30,410 nucleotides of DNA from JACPHB01 sp964553885 (GCA_964553885.1 CAZKLP010000007.1:1-30410), one strand, 5' to 3'; shown: positions 14,483-22,828, counted from the stretch's first letter. Notes: generated by a model not told the origin, from the sequence alone. A program made the numbers and translations.

Positions 14483-14819
14483 AGTCAAACGAGGAAAAAT
14501 CGCCTTAAAAAGGCGGGAAAAAATTTTAAAATATACCAAGGGTTTCAAGTGGGGCCGCAAATCAAAAGAACGCGCCGCCAAGGAAGCTCTGCTTCACGCG
14601 TGGTCTCACGCTTATCGCGACCGGCGAGTTAAAAAAAGAACAGCGAGAGGTTTGTGGCAAATCCAGCTCAACGCCGCCGTCCGCGAATATGGATTAAATT
14701 ACAGTAGATTTATGCATGGCCTAAAAAATGCTAATATAGAGCTCGACCGAAAAGTTTTATCGCAACTGGCGCGAGAATACCCTGAGGTTTTTAAAGAGAT
14801 ATTAAATAAAACCAAATAA
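14475..14819 (+). CDS. rplT: Large-subunit ribosomal protein bL20
   Basis: The 114-residue basic rRNA-binding protein is needed for 50S assembly. The family signature is visible: MPRVKRG at the start, AKEALLHAWSHAYRDRRVKK (about 36-55), then LWQIQLNAAVREYGLNYSRF. It is the last gene of the operon and is followed at once by a terminator-type inverted repeat. bL20 autoregulates this operon in several bacteria; no specific leader was identified here. Confidence 0.95.
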   Translation: MPRVKRGKIALKRREKILKYTKGFKWGRKSKERAAKEALLHAWSHAYRDRRVKKRTARGLWQIQLNAAVREYGLNYSRFMHGLKNANIELDRKVLSQLAREYPEVFKEILNKTK

Positions 14820-14889
14820 ATTTTTAAAATTGTCGTAGCCCCATTCGCCTTCTGCGAACGACACGACCCCGCCTACAATTTTAAAAATT
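14819..14889. terminator. Bidirectional terminator between rplT and the ogt-like gene
   Basis: A 15-bp AT-rich perfect inverted repeat, AATTTTTAAAATTGT (14819-14833) with ACAATTTTAAAAATT (14875-14889), encloses a smaller TTCGC/GCGAA hairpin. It begins at the rplT stop codon and overlaps the last codons of the convergent gene ending at 14873. Confidence 0.65.
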
Positions 14890-15157
14890 CATTTGGTTTT
14901 ATTTTTCTTTTTTCCTCTTTAAGCAATAATTTCTTTTTTGAGACGCCGCGGTTATAGCCGCCGGGTTTACCGTCGGAACGAATTACCCGATGACAAGGAA
15001 TATCGGGGTTAAAATTTTTAGCTAAGATATTACCGACCGCCCTCACAAAGCGGGGCGGCCGCCCGGCCAAAACCGCGACTTCTTTATAAGTCGCGGTTTT
15101 TCCTTTTGGTATTTTTCTTACCGTTTCAAAAACTTTTTCTTTAAAATTACTCCCCAT
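14873..15157 (-). CDS. ogt: O6-alkylguanine-DNA alkyltransferase (catalytic domain only)
   Basis: The 94-residue protein corresponds to the C-terminal DNA-binding and active-site domain of Ogt/MGMT: VRKIPKGKTATYKEVAVLAG, the helix-turn-helix PRFVRAVGNILAKN, and the active site PCHRVI with the alkyl-accepting Cys. It then has GKPGGYNRG. A stand-alone domain of this size is known in the family. The Cys is retained, so it is not the non-enzymatic ATL type, which has Trp there. Its start overlaps the stop of the HTH gene upstream by 11 nt. Confidence 0.9.
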   Translation of the reverse strand: MGSNFKEKVFETVRKIPKGKTATYKEVAVLAGRPPRFVRAVGNILAKNFNPDIPCHRVIRSDGKPGGYNRGVSKKKLLLKEEKRKIKPNEFLKL

Positions 15158-15782
15158 AATTGGGATGTTCGAAACTTATTATTTCATTTTGTTCTTTAAG
15201 TGCCGCTTCAATAATTGAAAGACGTTTTTCAATTAGGACGAACTGGTTCGTAGAAATCTCATTCGCGGGAATGCGCTTGCCTGCGGCAAATTGTGATGTT
15301 TCTTTGCCTAGAAGCGTATCAATTATTAGTGCTTCCTCAATGGTATCTATGCGCGCTAACAATCCGGAAACCAAAGAATTTTTAAAATAATTCATAATAG
15401 TTTTCGGTTCTAATTTTGATTCAGACACCTTAATAGCATATCGCAATTCTTTTAATTCTTTTACAATATCCGAAGAAAAATTAGAAGCTATTTTTTTAAA
15501 TACGTCAATTTCTAAATTTTTTATTTTGGAAGTTAAATCCACATTGAAGTCCGACTTCAGGGGGTCTCGAAGTCGGACTTCGGACTTAGGATGAGAATTT
15601 AGATATTTATCAAGACACTCTTTAGTGGTAAACCAATTTCTTCCTTTCTTGAAAGCTTCCAGTTTGCCCCTGTGAATTAAAATCTTTAAATAACCATGAG
15701 AAAAACCGTAAAGTCGCGATGCTTCGTTTAAAGAGATAAGGCCATTATTTGAATTAAAACTTTGTTCTAATTTTTCCTTCAT
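15147..15782 (-). CDS. Excisionase/MerR-type HTH protein
   Basis: The 211-residue protein starts with a MerR/excisionase-like winged helix (about 16-60: LISLNEASRLYGFSHGYLKI, then GKLEAFKKGRNWFTTKECLDKYL). A variable linker and a helical C-terminal region (about 85-205) follow. The linker (about 66-80, EVRLRDPLKSDFN) is encoded by a 13-bp inverted repeat (15546-15558 with 15569-15581), probably an inserted palindrome. A relative with the same N-terminal domain is at 21185-21709. Three direct ATCGTATCA repeats lie just upstream and may be its binding sites. It is cotranscribed with the ogt-like gene. Regulatory function is inferred. Confidence 0.7.
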   Translation of the reverse strand: MKEKLEQSFNSNNGLISLNEASRLYGFSHGYLKILIHRGKLEAFKKGRNWFTTKECLDKYLNSHPKSEVRLRDPLKSDFNVDLTSKIKNLEIDVFKKIASNFSSDIVKELKELRYAIKVSESKLEPKTIMNYFKNSLVSGLLARIDTIEEALIIDTLLGKETSQFAAGKRIPANEISTNQFVLIEKRLSIIEAALKEQNEIISFEHPNYGE

Positions 15783-15789
15783 AAAATTA

Positions 15790-15823
15790 ATCGTATCAAT
15801 ATCGTATCAGGCTTATCGTATCA
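15790..15823. repeat. Three direct 9-bp repeats upstream of the HTH gene
   Basis: ATCGTATCA occurs at 15790-15798, 15801-15809 and 15815-15823 (TGATACGAT on the coding strand), starting 8 bp before the ATG at 15782. It is a likely operator array or leader element. The remaining gap to 15994 is AT-rich with one imperfect GC hairpin (about 15889-15913) and no gene. Confidence 0.6.
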
Positions 15824-15994
15824 GCTTTGACCATAACTAAATTATAGCAAAATGAATGCCTATTTTTGGCTTAAAATAAATAAAAACCCCGCTGCGCCTG
15901 AGGCGGCGTGGTTAAGTATCAAGTTTTAATTATTGGTACTTTAAATTAATTATTTTATATTATGTTTATTTTGAGCCAAAAAATCGCGATATGC

Positions 15995-17722
15995 TTATTT
16001 TAATAATTTTAACATATTAGGCCAAGAGCGGGTATTGATAATATCTGATTTTTTTGCCCAGCCGCGGCGCGCTTGGGCAATGCCAAACTCAAGGTAATGA
16101 AAATTCATTTTATTATGAGCATCCGTATCAATAGACATTTTTACTCCGGCCCCAACCGCTTTACGGATATATTCATCTTTTAAATCAAGGCGGTTAGGGT
16201 CGGAATCAATCTCTAAAATCGTTCCAGTTTCTTTTGCCGTTTTAATTATTTCATCCATATCAATATCATATGGTTCGCGCTTTTGGATTAACCGGCCGGT
16301 TGGATGAAATAGAATATCCGCGTTTTTATTTTGCATTGCTTTTACAATTCTTTTTGTTTGTTCCGCTCGCGAGAGATTAAAATGCGAGTGAACAGCAATA
16401 CCAACAACATCGAGTTTCACCAAAACTTCATCTTTAATATCCAAAGATCCGTCTTTCATTATATTTACCTCAGCGCCTTTTAAGATTTTAAATTTATAAT
16501 TTAGAGCTTGAAAATTAGAATTTAATTTATCAATAGCGGCCATCTGCTTAATTAATTTTTTTTCATCGGAGCCGCCGGTCATTGCCAAGCTTTTTGTATG
16601 GTCGGTTATAGCAATATATTCTAATCCAATATTTCGCGCCGCCTCTGCCATTTCTTCTATTGAATTTTCGCCGTCCGTCCAATTTGTTTGAACTTGCAAA
16701 TCCCCTTTTAAATCTCTATATCCGATAAGTTCAGGTAATTTATTTTTTAAAGCTGCCTGAATTTCTCCTGAATCGTTTCTAATTTCCGGAGGCGACGTCG
16801 CCATTTCTAATGTTTTATAAATTTCCTCTTCAGTTTTTCCGGCAACTGATTTTTTACCGCGCCATAGGCCATACTCATTTAATTTATATCCCCTCTTTTT
16901 GGCCAACGCGCGCAAAGCAATAATATGCCTTTTATCGCCGGTAAAATATTGCAGAGCGGCGCCAAAACTTTTATCAGCAACAACGCGAATATCGGCATCC
17001 ATCCCATTTTTTAATCGGACCATTGTTTTCATTAATCCCGAAGAGTAAATGTGGGCGATTTCCGGCATCTTCACAAAAAAATCCATCACTTCTTTTGGTT
17101 TGCCGGAAGTTATTAAAACATCTAAGTCCCCGATGGTCTCCTGCATTCTTCTTAGTGAACCGGCAGCGGCAACTCTTTTTACATATTTTAATTCTTTTAA
17201 ACGCCCCACAATTGACTTGGCTTGCGGCAAAACAGCGCCCAATAAAAATCGGCCGCCCGATTTTTTTAAAAATTCTATGCCTTTTAAAATCTTGTCTTCG
17301 GTTTTTTTGCCAAAACCCGGGATTTTGGCGATTTTTCCGGCGCGGGCCGACGCTTCAAGATCGCTAACATTTTTAACGCCGAGCTTTTTATGAAGCGCGT
17401 AAATCATTTTCGGGCCGACGCCTTCAATGGCCGAAAGTTCTCCGATTTTAACCGGAAAAGATTTCCTTAACTTCTCGTAATATTTCAAACGGCCGGTTTT
17501 AATAAGCTCTTCAATCTTTTCCGCAATGGAAACTCCGATGCCGGGAATATTTTCCACCGCTTTTAAGCCGCCTTTTTTGTAAATCTCGGAAACTTCTTCT
17601 TCCAGATTCTCAATAGAATATCCCGCCTTTTCATAAGCTCGGGGTTTAAACGCTACTCCTTTCATTTCAAGATATTCCCCTATTTCATATAGTATCTTGG
17701 AAATTTCACGATTATCAGTCAT
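15995..17722 (-). CDS. polX: Family X DNA polymerase with PHP domain (PolX)
   Basis: The 575-residue protein is a gap-filling repair polymerase. The N-terminal 8-kDa/HhH region (about 1-150) includes two helix-hairpin-helix motifs (IPGIGVSIAEKI and IEGVGPKMIYAL). The palm is about 155-320, with AGSLRRMQETIGDLDVLI and the catalytic Asp pair in GDLDV (about 199-201), plus a further Asp in DADIRV. The C-terminal PHP nuclease domain is about 335-575, with GDLQVQTNWTDG, ITDHTKS, VHSHFNL, LFHPTGR and DTDAH. In PHP motif I the metal-binding His positions read Gln-Val-Gln, so 3'-5' exonuclease activity may be reduced. The gene sits 6 nt after the MFS gene in the same direction. Confidence 0.92.
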   Translation of the reverse strand: MTDNREISKILYEIGEYLEMKGVAFKPRAYEKAGYSIENLEEEVSEIYKKGGLKAVENIPGIGVSIAEKIEELIKTGRLKYYEKLRKSFPVKIGELSAIEGVGPKMIYALHKKLGVKNVSDLEASARAGKIAKIPGFGKKTEDKILKGIEFLKKSGGRFLLGAVLPQAKSIVGRLKELKYVKRVAAAGSLRRMQETIGDLDVLITSGKPKEVMDFFVKMPEIAHIYSSGLMKTMVRLKNGMDADIRVVADKSFGAALQYFTGDKRHIIALRALAKKRGYKLNEYGLWRGKKSVAGKTEEEIYKTLEMATSPPEIRNDSGEIQAALKNKLPELIGYRDLKGDLQVQTNWTDGENSIEEMAEAARNIGLEYIAITDHTKSLAMTGGSDEKKLIKQMAAIDKLNSNFQALNYKFKILKGAEVNIMKDGSLDIKDEVLVKLDVVGIAVHSHFNLSRAEQTKRIVKAMQNKNADILFHPTGRLIQKREPYDIDMDEIIKTAKETGTILEIDSDPNRLDLKDEYIRKAVGAGVKMSIDTDAHNKMNFHYLEFGIAQARRGWAKKSDIINTRSWPNMLKLLK

Positions 17723-17728
17723 AAAAAT

Positions 17729-18343
17729 TTATTTTTTCTCAAGATTCCCGCCGTGATCCAATTCAATAACCGTGCTGTAAAGCGAAATCTGAATAACTAG
17801 ACCCACTAAAGATAAAATGCCAACGATTAAAAAAAGATTCTGAAAGCCCACGCGCTGCGCTAAAACTCCGCCTATGGCGGCCGCGCCAGCCGCCGCGAGA
17901 CCCACGCCAATATTTTCCAGAGTCCATTCGGTGCCTTCTTTTTCTTTATCAATATGGCGCGTAAAAATCGCATACCATCCGGGATTAGCCAAGGCGCCGC
18001 CAATGCCCAAAATAACTTGGGCTAAATATAAATGAATGGGCGTTTCTACAAATAAATAAATGAAGGGAACAATACTGATAAGCGTTGAACCAAGAACCAT
18101 AAAAAGAAAGTCATCTTTTTCGCCCTTATGGCGGTCTATATAGCGAGCCACCGGCATTTGCGCCAAAGACCTGGTTAGAAGGTTTATAGTGGCGGCAAAC
18201 CCGACGGTGGCAATAGTAGCTCCAACGATTTGCTGGGTAACAAAAATGGCAAAAATAGGGCCAATCAAACCGAAGGCGGAAAAAAATAAAATATCGCCTA
18301 AAACTAAAACTCTTATTACCTTATTAACAAATACCGCAAACAT
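17729..18343 (-). CDS. Half-size MFS-type transporter
   Basis: At 204 residues with about six predicted membrane helices, the product is half the usual twelve-helix MFS protein. The loop between helices 2 and 3 has ARYIDRHKGEKDDF, the MFS signature position (normally G-x-x-x-D-R/K-x-G-R-K/R). The C-terminus ends in a soluble tail (IELDHGGNLEKK) with no truncated frame following. It could work as a dimer of halves, as in inferred MFS ancestry, or be a relic. The start at 18343 fits the first hydrophobic segment. The substrate is unknown. Confidence 0.7.
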   Translation of the reverse strand: MFAVFVNKVIRVLVLGDILFFSAFGLIGPIFAIFVTQQIVGATIATVGFAATINLLTRSLAQMPVARYIDRHKGEKDDFLFMVLGSTLISIVPFIYLFVETPIHLYLAQVILGIGGALANPGWYAIFTRHIDKEKEGTEWTLENIGVGLAAAGAAAIGGVLAQRVGFQNLFLIVGILSLVGLVIQISLYSTVIELDHGGNLEKK

Positions 18344-18364
18344 GAGTTTATTTTAACATACTTA

Positions 18365-18436
18365 TCCCCTCAGTAGGAATCGAACCTACATCGCGAGATC
18401 CGGAATCTCGCGTCCTGTCCATTGAACGATGAGGGG
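18365..18436 (-). tRNA. tRNA-Arg (anticodon CCG)
   Basis: Read on the minus strand: acceptor CCCCTCA pairs with TGAGGGG, D arm GTTC/GGAC, anticodon stem CGAGA/TCTCG with loop TTCCGGA (anticodon CCG), T arm GTAGG-TTCGATT-CCTAC, discriminator A. CCA is not encoded. Confidence 0.93.
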
Positions 18437-18441
18437 CTAAA

Positions 18442-19599
18442 TTAAATAACGTTATACCAAACTTCAAGCAGGGCTCCTAAAATGGCCATCAGCCCAATTA
18501 GATAATAAACGAAATCAGGTAAATTTACTTCGTAATCCGGCTTTATTTCTGACGATTTTGATTTTTTATGAATTAATAAAACAACAACCGCGTGAAAAGC
18601 AAAAAATAAAGCGCCCATAACGCTAATAACCAATACCAAATCTCTCACTCCAGACATAAATAATGCTAAAGGGGCCGCTCCGGTTAAAAACCAGGCCAAC
18701 CATTTATTAATTTTAAAATCATACCAAAGCGTTTCTTTAATGTATATTCCGTAACTCAGTGACGCTCCGGAAACCGCTAAAAGCCCTAAAAAAGACCCAA
18801 ACAAAAGAATGGTTTTTGAATTTAAAGCGTTGGCCAAACCGGAAATAGCGTCCGGTGAAGTTAAATCTCCGGAAACGCCTAAAACAATAAAAACAAAAAA
18901 CAAATATACAGCCGCGGGAATAATGGTGCCGTAGATTACCGCTCTTTTTAATTTTCGTTTTTGAACTCCCATTATATCCTCCATTTCCGGTATCACGTAG
19001 TAGCCGGAAATAGCGAATAAAATAATGCCATAAGGCAAAAGAATATTGTAAGCATTAAAACCGTTAAAATTATTAAACTTTATGTAACCGACATTAAGCG
19101 CCGAAATCAGTATAATAATTAAAATTACCGAAAAACTAAAAATTAATTCGGTTCTTCCGAACATTTTTGGTTTTATCAATATAAGCAAAAACCAAACAGC
19201 AAAAAAAACTAAAGAACTTGAGACGGCGCTTTGGCCGGTAATAAATGAAAGAAAATGACCGGCTAAAATTATGTAAACCAAAAAGACGCCGATTCCTCCC
19301 AAAAGCGTCGAAATAGTTACAAATAATTTCCATTTATAACCGAGATACTGCTCGGCGTAACCGATAAAGCGTTTTTTTCCTTTGGTTCTTAAAGCAATTT
19401 CTCCGATAATCAGCTGAATTAGTAGAACCACGGTAATAAGAGCAATAAATTCTAAGAGTCCAATGATAAACCCGGCTCTAAAAAAGGCGTATGGTAAACT
19501 AAAAATGCCGGCGCCTATAGTGGTGCCGACAAGAGAAAAAACCGCAAGCCAAAAATTACCACGGCGCTTATTCTCGGCCATAACTGTTGTTCCTGCCAT
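18442..19599 (-). CDS. Amino-acid permease (AAAP/aromatic amino-acid type)
   Basis: The 385-residue membrane protein has about 11 hydrophobic helices. The first carries VGTTIGAGIFSLPYAFFRAG, the unwound-helix substrate-site motif (GxGIF) of the APC/AAAP superfamily. LPYGIILFAISGYYVIPEME in the middle is typical of bacterial tryptophan/tyrosine-type permeases. It probably imports amino acids by ion symport, which suits an auxotrophic CPR cell. ATG 19599 is preceded by GGAG at a 6-nt spacing. It overlaps the end of the LOG-family gene by 32 nt, and an alternative ATG is at 19581. Confidence 0.85.
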   Translation of the reverse strand: MAGTTVMAENKRRGNFWLAVFSLVGTTIGAGIFSLPYAFFRAGFIIGLLEFIALITVVLLIQLIIGEIALRTKGKKRFIGYAEQYLGYKWKLFVTISTLLGGIGVFLVYIILAGHFLSFITGQSAVSSSLVFFAVWFLLILIKPKMFGRTELIFSFSVILIIILISALNVGYIKFNNFNGFNAYNILLPYGIILFAISGYYVIPEMEDIMGVQKRKLKRAVIYGTIIPAAVYLFFVFIVLGVSGDLTSPDAISGLANALNSKTILLFGSFLGLLAVSGASLSYGIYIKETLWYDFKINKWLAWFLTGAAPLALFMSGVRDLVLVISVMGALFFAFHAVVVLLIHKKSKSSEIKPDYEVNLPDFVYYLIGLMAILGALLEVWYNVI

Positions 19600-20176
19600 G
19601 ATTAGCTCCGTTATTTAACTTATCTTTTATGAGGACGACTTTTTCTTTTTTAATCAACTTCAAAAGTTTTTCAAGAAGATGTTTAGGATTAGAATCATAA
19701 ACTATTTTGCCGGGACCGCGATGAGATTTTTTAACAATCTCTCTTATCATATCGGCAGTGCCGCCGGTTCCTTCAAGAATTCCGATCGGTTTATTGTCTT
19801 CAAAAGCAATAGTGAATTCATTCAAAGTGCCCATGCGACCACAAATTAAAACTACGGCATCCGCGCTGCGAGTGAGAAGCAGGTTGCGGCCGGAATAATC
19901 AAAACCGGTATAAATAATTAAATCAAAATAATCGGTGGGCAAATGGTAAGTTCTAACATGAGCTTTTTCTGTGGCCGCCGGAGACAAACCTATAGAAATT
20001 CCGCCGGCTTTTTTGGCGCCGCGCGCCGCGAAATAAGGAATGCCGCTGGTAGCGCCTGTTAAAATTACGCCATTGTGATTAGCAATTTCACGTCCCATTT
20101 GTGTAGCTAACTCCATAGCGTTTTTGCCGCACTGCCCGGTCTCTGCCGCCCCCGAAACACAAATTTTATATTTCAT
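19568..20176 (-). CDS. LOG/SLOG-family protein (TIGR00725-like)
   Basis: The start at 20176 gives MKYKICVSGAAETGQCGKNA, the natural beginning of the Rossmann-like SLOG fold; longer in-frame starts (20230, 20272) are possible. The 202 residues carry GVILTGATSGIPYFAARGAK, AHVRTYHLPTDYFDLIIYTG, VVLICGRMGTLNEFTIAFED (the PGGxGT-like loop) and an acidic helix. Relatives include cytokinin-riboside phosphoribohydrolases and uncharacterised nucleotide-binding proteins. The exact substrate is unknown. It is cotranscribed with the permease, whose start overlaps its end. Confidence 0.8.
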   Translation of the reverse strand: MKYKICVSGAAETGQCGKNAMELATQMGREIANHNGVILTGATSGIPYFAARGAKKAGGISIGLSPAATEKAHVRTYHLPTDYFDLIIYTGFDYSGRNLLLTRSADAVVLICGRMGTLNEFTIAFEDNKPIGILEGTGGTADMIREIVKKSHRGPGKIVYDSNPKHLLEKLLKLIKKEKVVLIKDKLNNGANHGRNNSYGRE

Positions 20177-20666
20177 ATGAAAATAATGCTGGGTGACAGT
20201 TTCTTTTAATAAGTGTTTTTTCTCAGTCATAAGATAATAATTCATCATAACCAATGAAAATATTAAAATCAAATTGTGTATAATTTCAATTACTTATTGA
20301 AAATATCAAAAGTTTAAGATATATAAAATTATTCAATCAATATAAATTATATCGTGATATAACGTCATTTATAAGCCAAAAATTTGCGATTTATTATTTT
20401 AATTTATAAAAGACTAAGTCTGTCATCGCTTAATAAATGATTATTACTAAAAATTGGCCTTGACACAATTTGTAATTTTATATTAAATCCGGCATCTGTG
20501 GATAACTTTGCCTTTTGCGAGGCGACAGTTGGAGTCCGACCTTGCATCGGAATTAATAACATCTTCTTAACAATCTTTAAACATTCTACTAACAACATAT
20601 AAACATAGCAATTAATTTGTTTCTCTTTGCTTGTTTTTTCACCCGCCCATATCATTTATGTCGCTT

Positions 20667-20688
20667 CCCTGCCTGCCGACAGGCAGGG
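20667..20688. repeat. GC-rich CPR-type palindrome
   Basis: CCCTGCCTG-CCGA-CAGGCAGGG is a 9-bp perfect stem. This palindrome family is interspersed in many CPR genomes (recognised from memory). A related copy is at 21086-21105. The surrounding 20280-20800 interval has no convincing gene. Confidence 0.7.
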
Positions 20689-20802
20689 CTCCAGCGGCGA
20701 AGTGCATTCACTCTCGCTCTGCGATCCCGCCAAAGGCGGAAACCAATATCGCTTGGGATAAATCTCACAGCGATACCAGCTCGCAGAATAATACGGGCGA
20801 AC

Positions 20803-20952
20803 TCAATCGCCGCGAAAGAAAAGATATTTGAGCGGGTTTTGAGGCCATTTTGGCATGATATCGCCCCAGGCGATCAAAACGGCCGAAACCTCGGAGCCCC
20901 GCGCTGGCGGGAAGAGAATGAGCGCAAATATTTTTTCTTTCGCGACGATTGA
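20803..20952. repeat. 150-nt imperfect inverted repeat
   Basis: The outer arms 20803-20833 and 20922-20952 match at 28 of 31 positions. Further pairings inside are GAGG/CCTC (20841-20844 with 20889-20892), TTTTG/CAAAA (20848-20852 with 20875-20879) and ATCGCC-CCA-GGCGAT (20860-20874). Because of the symmetry, both strands show similar spurious peptides (SIAAKEKIF and SIVAKEKIF). It could be a MITE-like element or a long structured RNA. Confidence 0.6.
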
Positions 20953-21078
20953 AAAAGCGAAAGGATGAATATATTTCGACGGCAAAATGGTGTCAATAAG
21001 CAATACATAAAAAGCGAGGTTAAAATAAAATCTCGCGGCATAACAACCGCGAAATTTTAAAATTTAGCCATGGTAGCC

Positions 21079-21136
21079 ATTTACCAGCCTGCCTGTCGGC
21101 AGGCTGGTCTGCCTATCAAAAGGCAAGTCGGTAAAT
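21079..21136. other. Three-way-junction hairpin, possible terminator
   Basis: The outer stem ATTTACC/GGTAAAT (21079-21085 with 21130-21136) encloses AGCCTGCC-TGTC-GGCAGGCT (21086-21105) and TGCCT-ATCAAA-AGGCA (21110-21125). A T-rich run follows on the plus strand. It lies just downstream of the minus-strand HTH gene at 21185, and a GCGG/CCGC hairpin is nearby at 21033-21055. Confidence 0.55.
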
Positions 21137-21184
21137 TTTTATATCTTTTGGCTATCTTATAATTATCTTGCTTATTTGCGCCAC

Positions 21185-21709
21185 TTATGTCATTTCCCGT
21201 TCATCTTTTAATTTATCGTAATTAGAAATTTTCCTAAAAATCTCTTCGCGCTCCGATTCTTCCATTTTTCTTATAGGTAAAATTAAATATTGATTTCCGG
21301 AAACGACATAATGTTGAGCTGAAAGGTGTGGTAAGACGTCTGTTTTGTCCCGCGCCGCGGATAATTCTTGAAAAGAGGATAATAATTCTTTTTGGATTTT
21401 CGAAAAAGAATTATTATCAAATTTGTTTGAAATATTTGCTTGAGGCGAAACGATATTTTCTTTTACCTCTAAAGCTTGCGTTAAAAATTTATTTGAAAAT
21501 TTGCCAGCAATAATAGGGTGATCAGGATTAGCATGCCCTTTAAGATAATCGGCCATCCATTTATTGGTTGTTACATAGTAACTCCCTAATTTTATTCCCT
21601 TAAGCTTACCTTGTCTTATCATAAGGCCCAAATGATCGCGCGTATAGCCATATAACCCAGCCGCAATTTTAAGCGATAAATATTTATTTTCATTTTCACT
21701 CATATTCAT
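21185..21709 (-). CDS. Excisionase/MerR-type HTH protein, second copy
   Basis: The 174-residue protein starts with the same kind of winged helix as the 211-aa protein at 15147-15782: YLSLKIAAGLYGYTRDHLGL, then GKLKGIKLGSYYVTTNKWMADYL (about 9-55). The C-terminal part is different and ends in a conserved-looking segment (LSAQHYVVSGNQYLILPIRK). It stands upstream of palindrome-rich DNA and downstream of the pilin genes. It may regulate the pilus cluster; this is only positional inference. Confidence 0.65.
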   Translation of the reverse strand: MNMSENENKYLSLKIAAGLYGYTRDHLGLMIRQGKLKGIKLGSYYVTTNKWMADYLKGHANPDHPIIAGKFSNKFLTQALEVKENIVSPQANISNKFDNNSFSKIQKELLSSFQELSAARDKTDVLPHLSAQHYVVSGNQYLILPIRKMEESEREEIFRKISNYDKLKDEREMT

Positions 21710-21906
21710 AAATTAATCTTACCCATATTTTCCAACGCTCATATCCCAATAAAACGGCTACTGACTTAAAAATGCCTATCGCGCTTGCGATATATTAAAG
21801 CGCTATTTTATTATATCAAAAATAAAAAATTCCCGCAGCTGCGAAATTGTGGATAAGTCCAACGCTCGCGTTTAGCGAGGTCAGACTCTAGCTAAAAACG
21901 TCGGAG

Positions 21907-22260
21907 TTAAAAACTTACTTCAAATTGACGCTTTACGGATTTATATGAACCTAAAGATTTTATAGTAAGATTGGGGATGGCGCCGATAACTGTCGTCTCA
22001 ACAGTTGCTCCATTTAACATTACTGGCGAATTCACCGAAACAACTTTTCTAATCTGATATAACTGCCATTCAACTCCGGAATCGGCGGCGTAGATTGCAG
22101 CTTGAGAGTCGCCGATGTCTTTGGCTAATCTTAATTGGACGACTACAACATTAGCGATGAAACCGGCGATTAAAGTTACTATAGACAAAATAATTACCGT
22201 TAAAAGAAGCGCGATACCATTTTGAGCATTATTTTGTTTATTTTTTTTAGATTCTTTCAT
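21907..22260 (-). CDS. PilX/GspK-like minor pilin N-terminal protein
   Basis: The 117-residue protein has a short basic leader, NGIALLLTVIILSIVTLIAG as the hydrophobic stalk, and the PilX-typical AIYAADSGVEWQLYQ (about 55-70). The missing class-III FTLxE motif is normal for PilX types. It is the last gene of a four-gene minor pilin operon on the minus strand. It probably primes pilus assembly. Confidence 0.75.
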   Translation of the reverse strand: MKESKKNKQNNAQNGIALLLTVIILSIVTLIAGFIANVVVVQLRLAKDIGDSQAAIYAADSGVEWQLYQIRKVVSVNSPVMLNGATVETTVIGAIPNLTIKSLGSYKSVKRQFEVSF

Positions 22261-22278
22261 AAATATTAAAGAAAGTTA

Positions 22279-22791
22279 TTAATTCTGCAACAATCTCTCG
22301 CTGATTGTTGTTTGAACTTTCAAGTTAGCGGTTTGATTACCTACATTGCTTGTAGCGCCAATCGTAACAGTAATTCGCGGTTCTAACCCATCGCTTATTG
22401 CCTGTCCCATTAAATAAAAATTTAAATAATTAACTGTTGTTTCGGCGCCTGTAACCGCTAAATAATTCTCTCCCCCGTCGAAAGACTTTTCGATAATATT
22501 GCTATTTAAACGATAAATAATCGCCTCTCCTTTGGCGTTTGTAAAAGAAATTAAGTTGCCGCCGCCGCTGAAATTTGTTCCTGTTCTGATTTCTCTTGCT
22601 ATCGCTTCAATAGTAAATCGTATGCTGTCTTCCACGTTTCTTAAAGCGATAATGCGGCGCTGGCTGGTAATTGATAATGTAAAAATATTAAAAGTCATCC
22701 CTATAACTAAACCAAAAATACCGACGGCGACTATTAATTCTATCAATGTTAATCCCCCTTCTTTGTTATTAGTAATTCGCGTTATTCGCAT
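22279..22791 (-). CDS. PilW/GspJ-like minor pilin
   Basis: The 170-residue protein has prepilin leader MRITRITNNKEGG, cleavage before L, then LTLIELIVAVGIFGLVIGMT with Glu5 for pilin packing. The C-terminal beta part includes RNVEDSIRFTIEAIAREIRT, typical of GspJ/PilW. It is separated from the next gene by 18 nt. Confidence 0.8.
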   Translation of the reverse strand: MRITRITNNKEGGLTLIELIVAVGIFGLVIGMTFNIFTLSITSQRRIIALRNVEDSIRFTIEAIAREIRTGTNFSGGGNLISFTNAKGEAIIYRLNSNIIEKSFDGGENYLAVTGAETTVNYLNFYLMGQAISDGLEPRITVTIGATSNVGNQTANLKVQTTISERLLQN

Positions 22792-22828
22792 ATAATTTAT
22801 AGATTTTAGTATTATTTAGATAAATCCC

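Noticed and set aside
20617..21003. Overlapping plus- and minus-strand frames containing PACRQAG-like or AKEKIF-like peptides
   Set aside because: They result from the CCTGCC palindrome and the 150-nt inverted repeat; neither shows a protein family.
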